Source: Amphiura filiformis
Taxonomy: Eukaryota > Echinodermata > Ophiuroidea > Amphilepidida > Amphiuridae
Assembly: GCF_039555335.1 (NCBI RefSeq)
Contig: NC_092635.1
Span: 47,574,052-47,638,051, forward strand
Length of the DNA stretch: 64,000 nucleotides
Direction of reading: 5' to 3'
This document shows, one piece after another, positions 10,445 to 21,232 of the stretch (its first letter is position 1; each line of letters opens with the position of its first letter). A program made the position numbers and the translations under genes. The notes beneath the pieces were generated by a model. It worked only from the letters and a program-made list of their open reading frames with translations, had not been told where the DNA came from and searched no databases.

Positions 10445-11855
10445 CCTGGTCGTTAACGATGCCATACGCGCAGCAAAAGCTGTTCATTATTCAGACAAAC
10501 TTAATAACTGTAGTGTCAAGGACATGTAGTGTCAAGGACCGTAAATGAGCTCCTTAATAACACCAATAAAGCTCTCCCTGATACTGACTGTCCAGAAAAT
10601 CTTGCCAATGAATTTGGCAAACATTTTGTTCAGAAGGTAACAAACATACGTAACGAGGTGGATGGCTTGGTGTCCAACTGTAATACAAGCTGCAAGTCAT
10701 GTATGAAGTCAGACCCAGTTACATGTTTGTTCCCTGAATTTAAGTGTGTTACTAATGAAGAATTACTTGAGATCATTAAGAAGTGTCCAAATAAGTCCCG
10801 TGCACTTGACCCAATGTCTACCTGGCTGGTTCAGCAGCACATAGATGTCTTACTTCCTATTTTATGTAGAATTGTAAATGCATCATTGCTCTCTGGTGTT
10901 TTCCCGGATAATCTCCATAAAGCCATTGTTATTCCTGTTCTAAAAAAGTCCATTCTCAATCTTAATGTGCTTAGTAACTATCCCCAGTGGCAAATTTACA
11001 ATTTACTTCGAAGGTGTTGGAAAAGTGTGCTTCCTCTCAATTAATTGAACACACCAAAGCCCATAGTCTATCTGAGCCTTTGCAGTCAGCTTACAGGAGT
11101 CAGCAGAGTACAGACTCTGCTTTAGCCTGCGTCCATAATGACTTCTTGCGCGCCCTTGATGATTAAAAAGATGCTTGATTTATCAGCAGCATTTGATACG
11201 GTTGACCATAGGATTATGCTGCAAAGGCTTCAAGATGATTTTGGTGCAACTGGTTCAGCTCATTGTTGGTATAGTTCTTATCTTGAAAATAGTCCATGTC
11301 AAGTTTTTGTTTCTGATGCATATATTCAGAATACCTTCACATGGAATATGGCCTTCCACAAGGTTCACTTACAGGACCTTTGGGTTTTGTTTACTATACC
11401 CATGTTGTTGGTAGAATATTACGGTATCATGATGTAAAATATCACATTTATGCTGATGATATTCAAATATATCTCACCCCTGATCCCAGCATTCCTGGTG
11501 ATGTCCAATGTGCCCTTTTTAAACTTTGTTGCTGACATTCAGCGTTGGATGATTGAAAACAAACTCAGGTTGAACCAAGACAAGACGGAGTTTTTCATCG
11601 CTTCTTCTCTGCATCATCAGAAGAGAATGGAAAGCATCAGTCTTCTTCTGGATGGTGTTGAGATATTTCCGTCTATGTCTGTTTGGAACCTTGGGGTTGT
11701 TTTCGATCATCATATGTGTATGTCTGATCATGTAACTCAATTATGTAAGTCTATCAACTGGCTGATAAGAAACATCTACAGAATTTGCCCATACATTGAT
11801 TATGATACTTGCCATAATACTGTTAGAGCTGTTTTTATATCACGTAAGTGAAATA
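10445..11855 (+). pseudogene. CR1/Rex1-like non-LTR retrotransposon reverse transcriptase, broken
   Basis: Reads NDAIRAAKAVHYSDKLNN before a stop near 10527, then a 171-codon ORF (10529-11044) with the pre-RT region and the VIPVLKK palm-entry block. After breaks come DLSAAFDTVDHRIML (RT motif A, ~11173), GLPQGSLTGPLGF (motif B, ~11350) and YADDIQIYL (motif C, catalytic YADD, ~11450). It ends in the thumb region at HVTQLCKSINWLIRNIYRI and VFIS near 11850. Several stops and frameshifts; no endonuclease and no 3' end. The missing C-terminal part of the same kind of protein appears as a separate fragment at 56.7-57.15 kb. Confidence 0.85.
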
Positions 11856-13600
11856 ATGTCGCTAGTTGAAAATACAAAAAATAAAAGCATTTTAACAAGT
11901 TCGTTTGTTGATAGGTGTGGAGCACTGAAAATCACCAAGTTCTTGAATTCATCAAGAACCACTTATTCCCATTTTACATATCAACATTATTTCTCTAATG
12001 CGTTAGCAACATGTATCCAAAATTTCAACGAAATCCGTTAATAGTAAGCTTTCCAAAATGAAGTGAATTTAAAACATCGGTGATGTACCACCTTTTGGCT
12101 TCTACCTGTAAAAGCATGTAAGCTACATTGATTCCGATGCCACCAATAGAACAAGAAGATTTGCCCCTTCATTTTGCATACTACTTTGTCAAATTTAAAT
12201 GCCATGGCCTACTTTGAGTTTTAAAAAAATACCACAAGGTTTCGTGAAACCTACGTTACCCCCATCGCATACCTTATTTGGTTACAAACACTGAAATTGA
12301 ACCAAAGTGTCCTTAATTATACGGTTTATCATGCAAGACCGTATGGTTTAGAAATGTAACATACGTTACCATAAGGTGCAAGATTAAAATAAAAAAGTGA
12401 CTATAAACTGTTGAGCAAATTATAGCCGCAGGTGTACTCGATCAAATTTATTAAAATTATATCGTTCAGTGACGTTCACGCATTTCCAACACACTTGTTG
12501 GGTATTTTGAAGTTAAAATTTAACGTACGTGACCGAAACATACGTTACCATTAATTTTAACACCCTATTAAAATCGACTAAAACCGCGCCCGATTGCTCG
12601 TGTATTGTTTTCTTATAACGCCACCATGCATTATAAGTACTTAGCATTATAAGAATATTGACAAACGAGTGATTTTGAAAATGTGACATTCATCTTTTTA
12701 CTGTCTTTAAACAACCCTTAGTAGCGTAAGTTACCCATAGAAATAACATTGGCATTATTGAAATTGATGTCAAAATAAAAGTTCACAAGATCTAAGATCA
12801 TCATATTTTCCAGAATGAAACTTAGAAGGACTACCTTTGATTTATGAATAAAAAGGAGTAGTTTCGAGATACTTTATTTTTGCCGATTTTTCAGTTCCAT
12901 GCACTGCCGATTTATCGATTTGACCCTTTAGTGATAAAGTAAGTAATAATAGTTTGTTATCATTGTTCTTGGGTGTAAACAAATACTATCGAGTCATTTA
13001 TCTTAGATAACCAAATGTTTATTTCTCATAACCTTCGAATTGGCTCGAAATGAGCTAGTATAAACGGCCTTTACCATGGGCACTGCCTTGTCTCTGAATT
13101 CTCCTGATAGAGTAAAATTAAAGAAGCCTTGTATATCAATAACATAAATTGTAAAACAAACTTTTGTAATGCAAGAAATTGCTAAATAGTATAAAAAAGG
13201 ATCCCTTCTGGGCCCAAAATGCTCAAAGTCACTATGCATTTTACGCTTACTTATGAATTTCAAAAGGTCATGGGTTACCCGTAGGTCACAGGAAAAAGCT
13301 GTAATTATTATTTTATCCAAAAATCCATCTTAATAAATTGATATACTTTCCACGGTACAAAAATCTTTCAAATAATTTTTTATTTTTTATAAACAACTCC
13401 CATGTAAGAAAATTTTTGTGGTCACAACTGCACAAAAAAACACCAAAATCAAATCAAATGTCTTGAATTAAGTGATGATTTGTATAAATTTATTATGAAT
13501 GTTTCTTTACCTAGGTAACGCATCATTTTAGGTCAAGGTCAATAGGCCTCGATGGAAATGGACCCATTTTGGGAATTTTTTTGGTAATAACTCAACAACG
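11856..13600. other. Interval with no gene
   Basis: AT-rich. The word ACGTTACC recurs at ~12252, 12363 and 12541 (CATACGTTACC in the last two) without a regular period. Nothing else seen. Confidence 0.5.
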
Positions 13601-13604
13601 GTTA

Positions 13605-13701
13605 TGCCATAGTCGATTTTTGATAAATAAAAATATGTTATTAATCATGATGAACGCATTCAGTTGAACTCGAAATTATACTGAAATTTATTAAATCAAA
13701 T
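13605..13701 (-). repeat. Dispersed repeat, uninterrupted copy of the 20.9-21.2 kb repeat
   Basis: On the minus strand this ~97-bp segment matches the two flanks of the foldback at 20946-21203: CAGTATAATTTCGAGTTCAA, CTGAATGCGTTCATxATGAT, and then TTATCAAAAATCxACTATGG. Here these flanks are continuous, so it represents the empty target. Confidence 0.7.
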
Positions 13702-13737
13702 GTACATGCCTTATATTTTACCCCGGAATTTTACCTT

Positions 13738-13850
13738 AAAAGTTTTTTGATCCCCTCTATTAAGGACTGAATTATTTTTGATCCCCCTTTTTTAGGACCC
13801 AGAATTTTTTTGATCTCCCCCATATTTTCCACCCCCCCCCACCAAAGTAT
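13738..13850. repeat. Short imperfect repeats of TTTTTGATCCCC
   Basis: TTTTTTGATCCCC-like words occur three times (13744, 13769, 13807), each followed by a purine/pyrimidine stretch. Looks like the worn interior of a MITE. Confidence 0.4.
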
Positions 13851-14494
13851 TTATGAACACTCCCTAAGACCTAAAAATCATAAGCCTAGCGAAAAACATA
13901 TCCATATCTATTGACGGCAGTGGTGATTTTCAGCAAACCCAGTCGAGAATTCTTCCTAATCTGTCTCACCTGTCTGCAAAAGGAGTTTAATTTTCGGAAA
14001 TCGAGGACTGTTAAATGTTAAACAAGAAATGTCTTTAAAAAGACAACGCCATGGATGAAGATCATGTTTCATAATTTTGCATTGCAAGTACTTGGAAAGC
14101 TAGTAAATTTGAATGTTTGGCACAACTAACCGGGTGCGAAATATTGGCATTTATTGGTAAATACCACCAATGACATACTGGGAAATACTCAAAATTTTCA
14201 TGTCGAAAGCTGAATTGGAAAATGTGTGCTAAATTGGTCTACATTTAATTCATACTTGTAACAAACGGCTCAATTGAAATCACATCCTCTGAGTTTTACA
14301 ACAATCCAACAATCTATATTCAGATAACCTTAAGAATGTTTGCTGCTTAATTAAGGGATTTCATATCAACCACATTTCATGACAATCCAATTATCTATTA
14401 TCAGTAACTGTTAACCTTGATATTGAAGCATGGTAATTAATTTTAGATATATTTATTCGCAATGTATAGTTTACTGGTAGTTACAATCACATCA

Positions 14495-14778
14495 TAAGGC
14501 CACTAACAGTCAATTTTGAGTTTCCGTCACATAATTTCTGAAAACAAGTGAGGTAACTTTTTCATTATTCATTATTTTTCTGCCTTTCGTTATATGACTA
14601 ACACGAATGTAAAATGTGTTGTTATTTGCCACTCATTCACTTGAAGATGGATGTTTAGCCCTAATGAGATTCATTCAAAAGTATATTAAAAATAGTCACA
14701 ATAATGAATTCAAGTGAGGGTCAGAAAATGAAGTGAGGGCGGTGACAGGAAACTCAAAATCGACTTTCACTGGCCTAA
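14495..14778. mobile_element. Harbinger-type MITE, 278 bp
   Basis: Ends are inverted: GGCCACTAACAGTCAATTTT on the left and, complemented from the right, GGCCAGTGAAAGTCGATTTT, both followed by GAGTTTCC. TAA flanks both sides (14495-14497, 14776-14778), the 3-bp TWA duplication typical of PIF/Harbinger. No ORF. Confidence 0.7.
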
Positions 14779-15252
14779 TCAAAAAGACTGATTACTCAAT
14801 CCCAGGGATTCCCGGTTGCTCTACACGTACCAAAAATGTATAAAACCAAAGCCACTATCTACCCCAATTACTGGTATCCCCCCCTCGACGACTAGTGTCA
14901 CTCCCAACATCAATTAGTGTTGGTAGTAGTGCACTATTTATACCCAGCTCTGGTCAGATCAGGGAATGGTCAGATAATGCTCATTATTATTGTTTAATTA
15001 GTGGTCACACTTTACTTGTCAATGCTTGTTGACAGCTTATCAGTAGTCAGATCAGCAGGGGTGCAGTATCCTTTTTCATAGAGCAAAATTGTTCAAAATG
15101 TTCTAAAACCTTATTTTTGAACGGATTTTAATCGTTAACAAAGCAAAATGTATGTTTAATATATTAATTATTTCATTAATAGCAATTTCCTAAATTTCCA
15201 TCCATAAATAACCACAGGGCATTATCTGTTTACAAAATAAGTGTTTATTTTC
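14779..15252. other. Interval with no gene
   Basis: AT-rich, no recognisable element. Confidence 0.5.
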
Positions 15253-15352
15253 AATTAGCCATCTTATCAGTAAAACTGATAGGAGGCCAAATTATAGTCA
15301 AATCAATTAGCCATCTTATCAGTAAAACTGATAGGAGGCCAAAATATAGAAA
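15253..15352. repeat. 52-bp tandem duplication containing a small hairpin
   Basis: AATTAGCCATCTTATCAGTA starts at 15253 and again at 15305, with the following AAACTGATAGGAGGCCAAA also repeated. The TATCAGTAAAACTGATA in each copy is self-complementary. Confidence 0.85.
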
Positions 15353-15905
15353 AAAAACAGATTCTTTGTCTGGTAGTCCCGGCAACCCAGTCTATATGTG
15401 GCTCAGTTGTAAACATACACAACACAAACTGACTGTGAAGGAGCCTATATGCACGTAAACAACTTTCTAGTACATGTATAATAAAATCCGCTTTTGAGTA
15501 TAATAAAGAAAGTCATGCATTGGCAACATGAAGGAAATACCTATTGCTAACTTGGTAAAATGCATACTCGTAGCCCAATCTTGTACATCATAGCACCCAG
15601 TTTGGGTTTGTAGTTTCGAAATGTTGCAATTAAACATTAGTTCTTTCAAATATGAAACGCTAAAACACAAATCTAGAACAAACAATCATTATATTTAGAA
15701 AGATATAGCAAACTTTCCATGATAGAGATTGGATCCAAGACAAAGTACACCCAACTTAGGTGACAATTCGGAATTAAGCCATGGCTGGAAAAAATTATAA
15801 TTATTTGATATCAGAAGGACATTCCACAAATTCAGAATGCAATTTAATGTGTCTGATGTGCTCTCAGGTCCCACAAAAAATACTGTGCAAACATTGCTAT
15901 TCGAT
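15353..15905. other. Interval with no gene
   Basis: No recognisable feature; a 72-codon minus-strand ORF has no motif. Confidence 0.5.
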
Positions 15906-17012
15906 CCCTTAATAGTGTAAATTGCTTATTGTCACCATGATCGTGCACTTCTGAATAAAAGCAAGTCAGCATAAACCTTCCTGGGGAGGGGGGCAGGTAA
16001 ATGGCGAGTTAAGAATGGGCGAGTTAGATGAAATCGAGTTAGATTGGCGAGTTACCCCCTGCAGAGATTAATGAGTGACCCCTGCTGAGAATACAACAAG
16101 TCCCATTGGCGAGTTAAGATTTACAACAAGTCCTGCTTGTTCGGCGAGTTACGACAAGTCCCATAAGCGAATTAAGATTTTCACGGCAAGTCCCATAAGC
16201 GAGTTAAGATTTTTACGGCAAGTCCCATAAGCGAGTTAAGATTTTTACGGCAAGTCCCGCCGGCGAGTTAGGATTTTTACGGCAAGTCCCGCCGGCGAGT
16301 TACGATAAGTCCCATTGGCGAGTTATGATTTCAAATACCAAATGCTTTATATATATTTAATTCTCACCATCTGTTGTTGTCTGCCATTTTTAGGCTAATT
16401 ATCACATGCTGGGTAATTAATGTTCAGGGCACCTATGTTCAGGGTAATGTATTGGGTAACCTTTGAGCAAATAATAATTTTAAGCAGGAACCACTTGTCA
16501 GAGAGGCCCAGCAATGTAAGAAATATATCAATTAACAGATCTGCAAGTATGGTGAGAGTACATGGATATCTATTATAATATTACAAGATAAAACATTACT
16601 TTCTGAATTGAAGACCTCACAGGAAAAACCTACATCAAGTCCTACATGTAACTCGCCAATGGGACTTGATGGTGTTGCTGTAACTCGCCGGTGGGACTTG
16701 ACGGCATTGCTGTAACTCGCTTACAGGACTTGATGGTGTTGTCGTAACTCGCTTGCAGGATTTGACGGTGTTGTCGTAACTCGCTTGCAGGACTTGATGG
16801 TGTTGTCGTAACTCGCCGGTGGAACTTGTTGGTGTTGTCGTAACTCGCCTTTAGCTTACTTCATGGGGGGTAATTGACAAAAAACCTAATCTCTGTGGGG
16901 GTAACTCGCCTTTTTAACTCGCTTTTCTTTAACTCGCCTTTTTTTAACTCGCCTTTTTTTAACTCGCCTAGTTACAGCTCCCTCCTTGGGGTGTATATGA
17001 CAATTTTACATG
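15906..17012 (+). mobile_element. MITE copy split by a foldback insertion
   Basis: Left part 15906-15987 (TAATAGTGTAAATTGCTTATT, TCACCATGATCGTGCACTTC, then ATAAACCTTCC) and right part 16983-17012 (TCCTTGGGGTGTATATGACA) together match the continuous MITE copy at 17166-17447. The intervening ~995 bp is the foldback. The right half of this MITE copy is otherwise not preserved. Confidence 0.65.
15988..16982. mobile_element. Foldback element with minisatellite-built inverted termini, ~995 bp
   Basis: The left arm (to ~16330) is a tandem array of ~37-bp units of the form GGCGAGTTAAGATTTTTACGG, CAAGTCCCATAA. The right arm (~16650-16970) carries the same units in reverse orientation (TAACTCGCC, GGTGGGACTTGACGG). 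The tips are also inverted: GGGGGGCAGGTAAATGGCGAG versus, complemented, GGGAGCTGTAACTAGGCGAG. A non-repetitive centre (~16335-16630) lacks an ORF. Flanks are TCCTGGGG(A) and TCCTTGGGG, an imperfect ~9-bp target duplication. The architecture resembles Drosophila FB and sea-urchin TU foldback elements (known families); membership is inferred. Confidence 0.75.
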
Positions 17013-17165
17013 CCTTCCCTGATGCCATTTGAGGTACAAATTACCGAACAGGGTGCAACTTGCTAGACTTGAGTCAAGTCCTCGTTTAAGGAGTTTAGGG
17101 TTCAGGGTTGGGGTAGGGCAGTCTTGTAATAAGACTAGTAGACTTGCACCATATTCGGCAATCGC

Positions 17166-17447
17166 TCTATAGTGTAGTCAATAACTGCTTATTGTCACCA
17201 TGATCGTGCACTTCTGGATAAAAGCAAGGAATTGGGGATAAACCTTCCTTGGGGTGTATACATGACAATTTTACAAGGGGTGCCTAAAAATTGATAATAA
17301 CATCATTAGCCACACCCCCTTTTTAGGGATAGAAAAAATCAACTTGCTCCGATCAATGTAACTCAAATTCTTCTTCAGCACACACCAAGATTGGTGCTTT
17401 TATCCAAAAGTGCGCGGTTAATACAGTTATTGACCCCACTATAATGA
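17166..17447. mobile_element. MITE, intact copy (~280 bp) and empty-site reference
   Basis: Left end CTATAGTGTAGTCAATAACT and right end, complemented, TATAGTGGGGTCAATAACT; both continue with a CGTGCACTTxTGGATAAAAGC-like block. At 17245-17254 it carries the single, uninterrupted TTCCTTGGGG that is duplicated around the foldback in the other copy. Confidence 0.7.
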
Positions 17448-17990
17448 ATTGGGACTAATTGGCTTGCGAGATGAAAGTTCGAACTTTCATTTTGTAACTG
17501 GCGAGGCAAGTCTTGTATTTTTTCACTTTACACACAAAAAAAAATCCTCGTAAAACCCCAAAGTTATTTTAAGAGATCAAAAATAATAGATAACCATAAC
17601 AACGAAACAATAATCTGTAATGAAGTTCTATTTGACTTTTATAGATTTTTACCATCTCTTCGGTCTTCATTTCACTAAATTTATAAAAAAGTAAGAAGAA
17701 AAAAAATGTAAAAAAAAATATAGCGTATATAAAATTTAAATACGTACCGGTACTTTTAAAAGAGATTAAATTATGCCGCGATTAGGCACCACGAATCATA
17801 TATGTTCATAATTCCTTTATTACATCGGATGCTATAGCTTTTTTTGTTTGAAACACCTAGCACTCGGGTTTTTCCACCCAGGTAACCAGATGTCCCAGCA
17901 CGTGCATTAAACCAGCGTTATTTTATTTTGATTCTAGCAACACTTAATAGAAATTTGTCAGTATGGTGCACTGCGGCGCAACTGATTTTA
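17448..17990. other. AT-rich interval with no gene
   Basis: Poly-A patches near 17695-17730; no feature. Confidence 0.5.
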
Positions 17991-17994
17991 ATAG

Positions 17995-18135
17995 CCAATC
18001 ACAAAAAATGACGTCGCGGATCTCCTTATTTGCATATAGCTGTCATTCTCCAATTGGCTCGTCTAAATTCAAGAGTTTTTATTCGTCTAGTTATTTATAT
18101 AAATAAAAAAACATGCGCTGAACTAATTTAGTTTT
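17995..18135 (+). promoter_or_regulatory. Promoter-like cluster: CCAAT, CRE, octamer, CCAAT, TATA
   Basis: Within ~110 bp: CCAATC (17995), TGACGTCG (CRE-like, 18009), ATTTGCAT (octamer, 18028), CCAATTGG (18050) and TATTTATATAAATA (TATA box, 18092). Transcription would be expected to begin ~25-35 bp after the TATA, around 18125-18135. The combination resembles strong TATA-type polymerase II promoters such as those of histone genes; no histone ORF follows. Confidence 0.45.
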
Positions 18136-18203
18136 CCGAGTGGTGGTTAGTTCGGGCAGTAGTTGGAAACAATATCGGTGATTATTCCGGTGTTCAAATT
18201 CAG
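18125..18203 (+). other. Possible non-coding first exon ending at a 5' splice site
   Basis: Downstream of the TATA box the sequence is locally less AT-rich and ends in TTCAG|GTAAGA with the donor GT at 18204-18205, a consensus 5' splice site. No ATG-initiated ORF is seen, so it would be 5' UTR. No downstream coding exon is identifiable in the window. Confidence 0.35.
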
Positions 18204-19212
18204 GTAAGACCTTTATTTTATGCCAACCTCGAATTGAAATCGATATTCTTCATACAGTAGTTGATTTAAAACAACAGTCACAAGACTTACTATTTGCAGA
18301 GCTGTGGTAGCTTGCGACCTGCATCTACAGGTCTTCTTTAGCCACTGAAGAGATTATTCCACTTGACTTGCCTCTTGCAGAGAGTTGATATTCTTGAGAG
18401 GGCACTCTATTCACGTGGTTTCTTTTCCAACGCTAAAAGATCACGAATTTTGGTGGTTTGCAAATGAAAAGTGTCCGCACTATCGATTGATTACGTAACT
18501 GTTATGAATAATGTATTAGGTTTTCAATGCAATCGCCTCGACCCATCAATACATATTATCTGTATTTATCAAAGTACTTGGAATAGCAATCTGGTGAGTT
18601 CACTGAACTACGCCCTAATACTGATGGAGTTTTAATGGCGTTTAATGGCGCTAATCCTCTCCATACACAGATGAACAAATACAATAGGAGAAGGTCAACA
18701 CACATGACCTCCTATATGACATGTTATATGAGATGTACAACAACCTGAATATCATAAAGATCAGTGTTCGTTTGTGCATATGAACTGCATATTTACAATA
18801 CTAAATATTAGTCGTTATATATTATGCCAAATATTGGTATTATGACAACACGGTATATGCATTGTATATAAAACAACTATTAGATCCTGCTATCATGGCG
18901 TCAGGTCATTGGTTCATCATATCCCGTATGTTTCTTAAAATTCATTCATATTTGAGACAAATTTCTGTTCCCATTTTATAGGCGTACAGGTGGATCCGGT
19001 TTTTTTTGTCATTTTCATTTCTTTTTGATGAAAGAATTAAGGTTTTCCACTGCACGGAGGCCACTATGTGATACTAATTTAATGCTATATTTATAAATTG
19101 AATACGTGTTCCCGATTGGCTCTATAGCGATTTCACAGAAAAGGTATTTCTAGTACAATGCAGCGTCGGACTCTAGCTGAGAGCGTAGTAGCCTAAGTCA
19201 TGGACTCCAAGA
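18204..19212. other. Interval with no gene (possible intron)
   Basis: Contains CTCTCCATACACAGATGAAC at ~18657, repeated in the element at 19215. Nothing else. Confidence 0.4.
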
Positions 19213-19320
19213 AAGGCTCTCCATACACAAATGAACAAACACAAAGGAAGGTAGTCTCCTCCGTGACCAGCTTGATTTCGATGGAGCGAAAACAAATTGG
19301 CTGCAGAGGAGACGGGTAAT
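19213..19320. repeat. Dispersed repeat with GAGGAGAC hairpin ends
   Basis: GTAGTCTCCTC and GAGGAGAC form the ends of a ~65-bp stem (19251-19312). GGAGCGxAAxCAAA, TGGxTGCAGAGGAGAC recurs at ~43417-43447, and CTCTCCATACACAxATGAAC at 18657. The 143-codon minus-strand ORF running through it (19173-19604) has no recognisable domain and I do not treat it as a gene. Confidence 0.5.
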
Positions 19321-19727
19321 TTTGCCATGCAAATGAGGTGAGTGTCATCCCCCTGCCTCTTGACTACCAGATATTGATTGGTTTTGGTCAAGTGACAAAA
19401 TCTTGTTGTAAACAACTGGAAGATATTCTTCATGTATATTAAAATGTCAACCCAAACTTGATCGTTTACCTTATGGGGGTCCAAAGCCTGGGTTCGCGGG
19501 TGAAATGCATATACAAGTAGCCGCGTATCAAGTCTTGTGTATTCCTTGCGTGTATTCCTTCCTTGTTGCGTGACATTTTTAGTGTTCAAGGCATCACACG
19601 CCAATTAATCTTAGACTTGTGCACATGGCGCAAGTTGGAGAGGATAAATTTGTTCACATTTGCGCAATGAACATAATGCGAAAACAACCAAATTCGATGA
19701 ACTAATTTTTTAATGTTATGAAGACTT

Positions 19728-20097
19728 TAAGGGGGTACTACACCCCTGTGGAAAATTTGTGACTATTTTTGCATTTTTCTCAAAAAAATAACACACTGGT
19801 AACAAAAGTTATGTATATTATTTGGGCAAGGGATCCAATTACTACACTGAAATTTCAGTAACTCAAGACAAGCGGTTCAGCATATATGATAGGAAATGAG
19901 GTACATCCTAGCGGTACCTTATTTCTTATCATAAATAAAGAACCGCTTGTCTTGGGTCACTGAAATTCCAGTGTAGTAATTGGATTCCTTGCCCCTACTG
20001 TATAATACACATAACTTTTGTTACCAGTATGTTATTAGTTTTTGAGAAAAATGCAAAAATAGACACAAATTTATCGAGGGGTGTAGTACCCCCTTAA
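19728..20097. mobile_element. piggyBac-type MITE with TTAA target sites, 370 bp
   Basis: TTAA at 19728-19731 and 20094-20097. The arms are long and nearly perfect: GGGGGTACTACACCCCT, then TTTTTGCATTTTTCTCAAA, a TAACxAAAGTTATGTxTATT block and AACTCAAGACAAGCGGTTC, each mirrored on the right. Essentially the whole element is a palindrome. TTAA specificity is the hallmark of piggyBac. A diverged second copy is at 29265. Confidence 0.85.
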
Positions 20098-20883
20098 GCA
20101 ACATTTTGATATTTTTACCGTACTGTAGAAGCCTGTAGTAAAATTTGTGGAAAAAAACATTATTTGGATTTGATTTTGCTTAAAATATGACTCCGAACTC
20201 CCCCTTTATTTTATTTATTCATTTTATTTTATTGATTTCAGATTTGTTATCAGCACCTATATGAAAATACTAAGTAAGTATCAAAATATAATGGAATTCT
20301 GATTATGAACGAATTCTACCTCGCTTGGGCCCCATTGACATGATTAACGCTTAAAATGGGGAGTAGGCCTATACTTGTAAATTACGAAATGTGTTGAAAT
20401 AAGATTTTGCACCTTAAATATCAAGGAAAAGCAAACAAAAATATCAACATAAACAAAACAAGCACAAGTTGTAAAAAGTTGGCAAGTTTGCGAATGGCAG
20501 ATTCCCTCTGGAATCCAAACCAGGTTCCCGCCCCCCTCTTTACTCCTCTTAAACTTTAAAAAGACCAAAACCTGAAAAGGGATAGCAAACTTGCAAAAAA
20601 GTTGCATTAAATACCATAGTCCCAAACACTAATGGTCTATACAAGTCAAAAATAAATGAAATAAATTGTCAAATGACTTGAAATTGGCTCATGCAAATAC
20701 AACGGCTCTTTTAAACTGGTAGATTCTAAAATCAGAACTTTTCAGTATTGACGTGCCATTATAATATGTTGCAAAAAAAAAAATAAGCATACGTATACTT
20801 TACTGTTACTGTCACTAATATAATTATATAGGCCTAAACCTTTTCATAACCATTTACTAGTATTTTGATGTAATAACATAATA
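20098..20883. other. Interval with no gene
   Basis: AT-rich; no supported feature. Confidence 0.5.
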
Positions 20884-21232
20884 TCAGTATAATTTCGAGT
20901 TCAACTGAATGCGTTCATAATGATTAAATAACATATTTTTTATTAGATGAGCTTTGTTTCAAAACCCCTTACATCCACTTGAGCAATTTGAGAAAACATA
21001 AAAAATCATCAAAAAATCACTGATATAAGGGGTTTGCAACAAAAGCAGTTTTTGACGGGATGCTCATCCTACCCAGGCATCCCTCCAAAAACTGCTTTTG
21101 TTGCAGACCCCATTATACCAATGATTTGTTTGATGATTTGTTAATGTTTTCTCAAAATTTCTGAAGTGGATGTATTAAAAGGGGTTTTGAAACTAAGCTC
21201 TTCATTTATCAAAAATCTACTATGGCATAGTC
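20884..21232. repeat. Dispersed repeat interrupted by a foldback
   Basis: Flanking segments 20884-20945 and 21204-21232 match, end to end, the continuous minus-strand copy at 13605-13701. Confidence 0.7.
20946..21203. mobile_element. Foldback MITE, 258 bp
   Basis: Left GATGAGCTTTGTTTCAAAAC and right (complement) GAAGAGCTTAGTTTCAAAAC; the arms continue through CATCCACTTxAG, AATTTGAGAAAACAT and AAGCAGTTTTTG to a ~40-bp centre. ATTA/ATTTA at the two junctions against a single ATTTA in the empty copy suggests a 4-5 bp duplication. Confidence 0.75.

Noticed and set aside
12250-12560. Recurring ACGTTACC words as a regulatory array
   Set aside because: Only three or four copies without regular spacing or flanking similarity.
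16010-16980. CRISPR-like short repeats
   Set aside because: The ~37-bp units are head-to-tail without spacers and occur as two inverted arms of a foldback element.
18125-18203. Histone gene from the promoter motif set
   Set aside because: No histone ORF follows and the segment ends in a splice donor, unlike intronless replication histone genes.
19173-19604. 143-codon minus-strand ORF
   Set aside because: It runs through a dispersed repeat (GAGGAGAC family) and shows no recognisable domain, codon bias or splice context.
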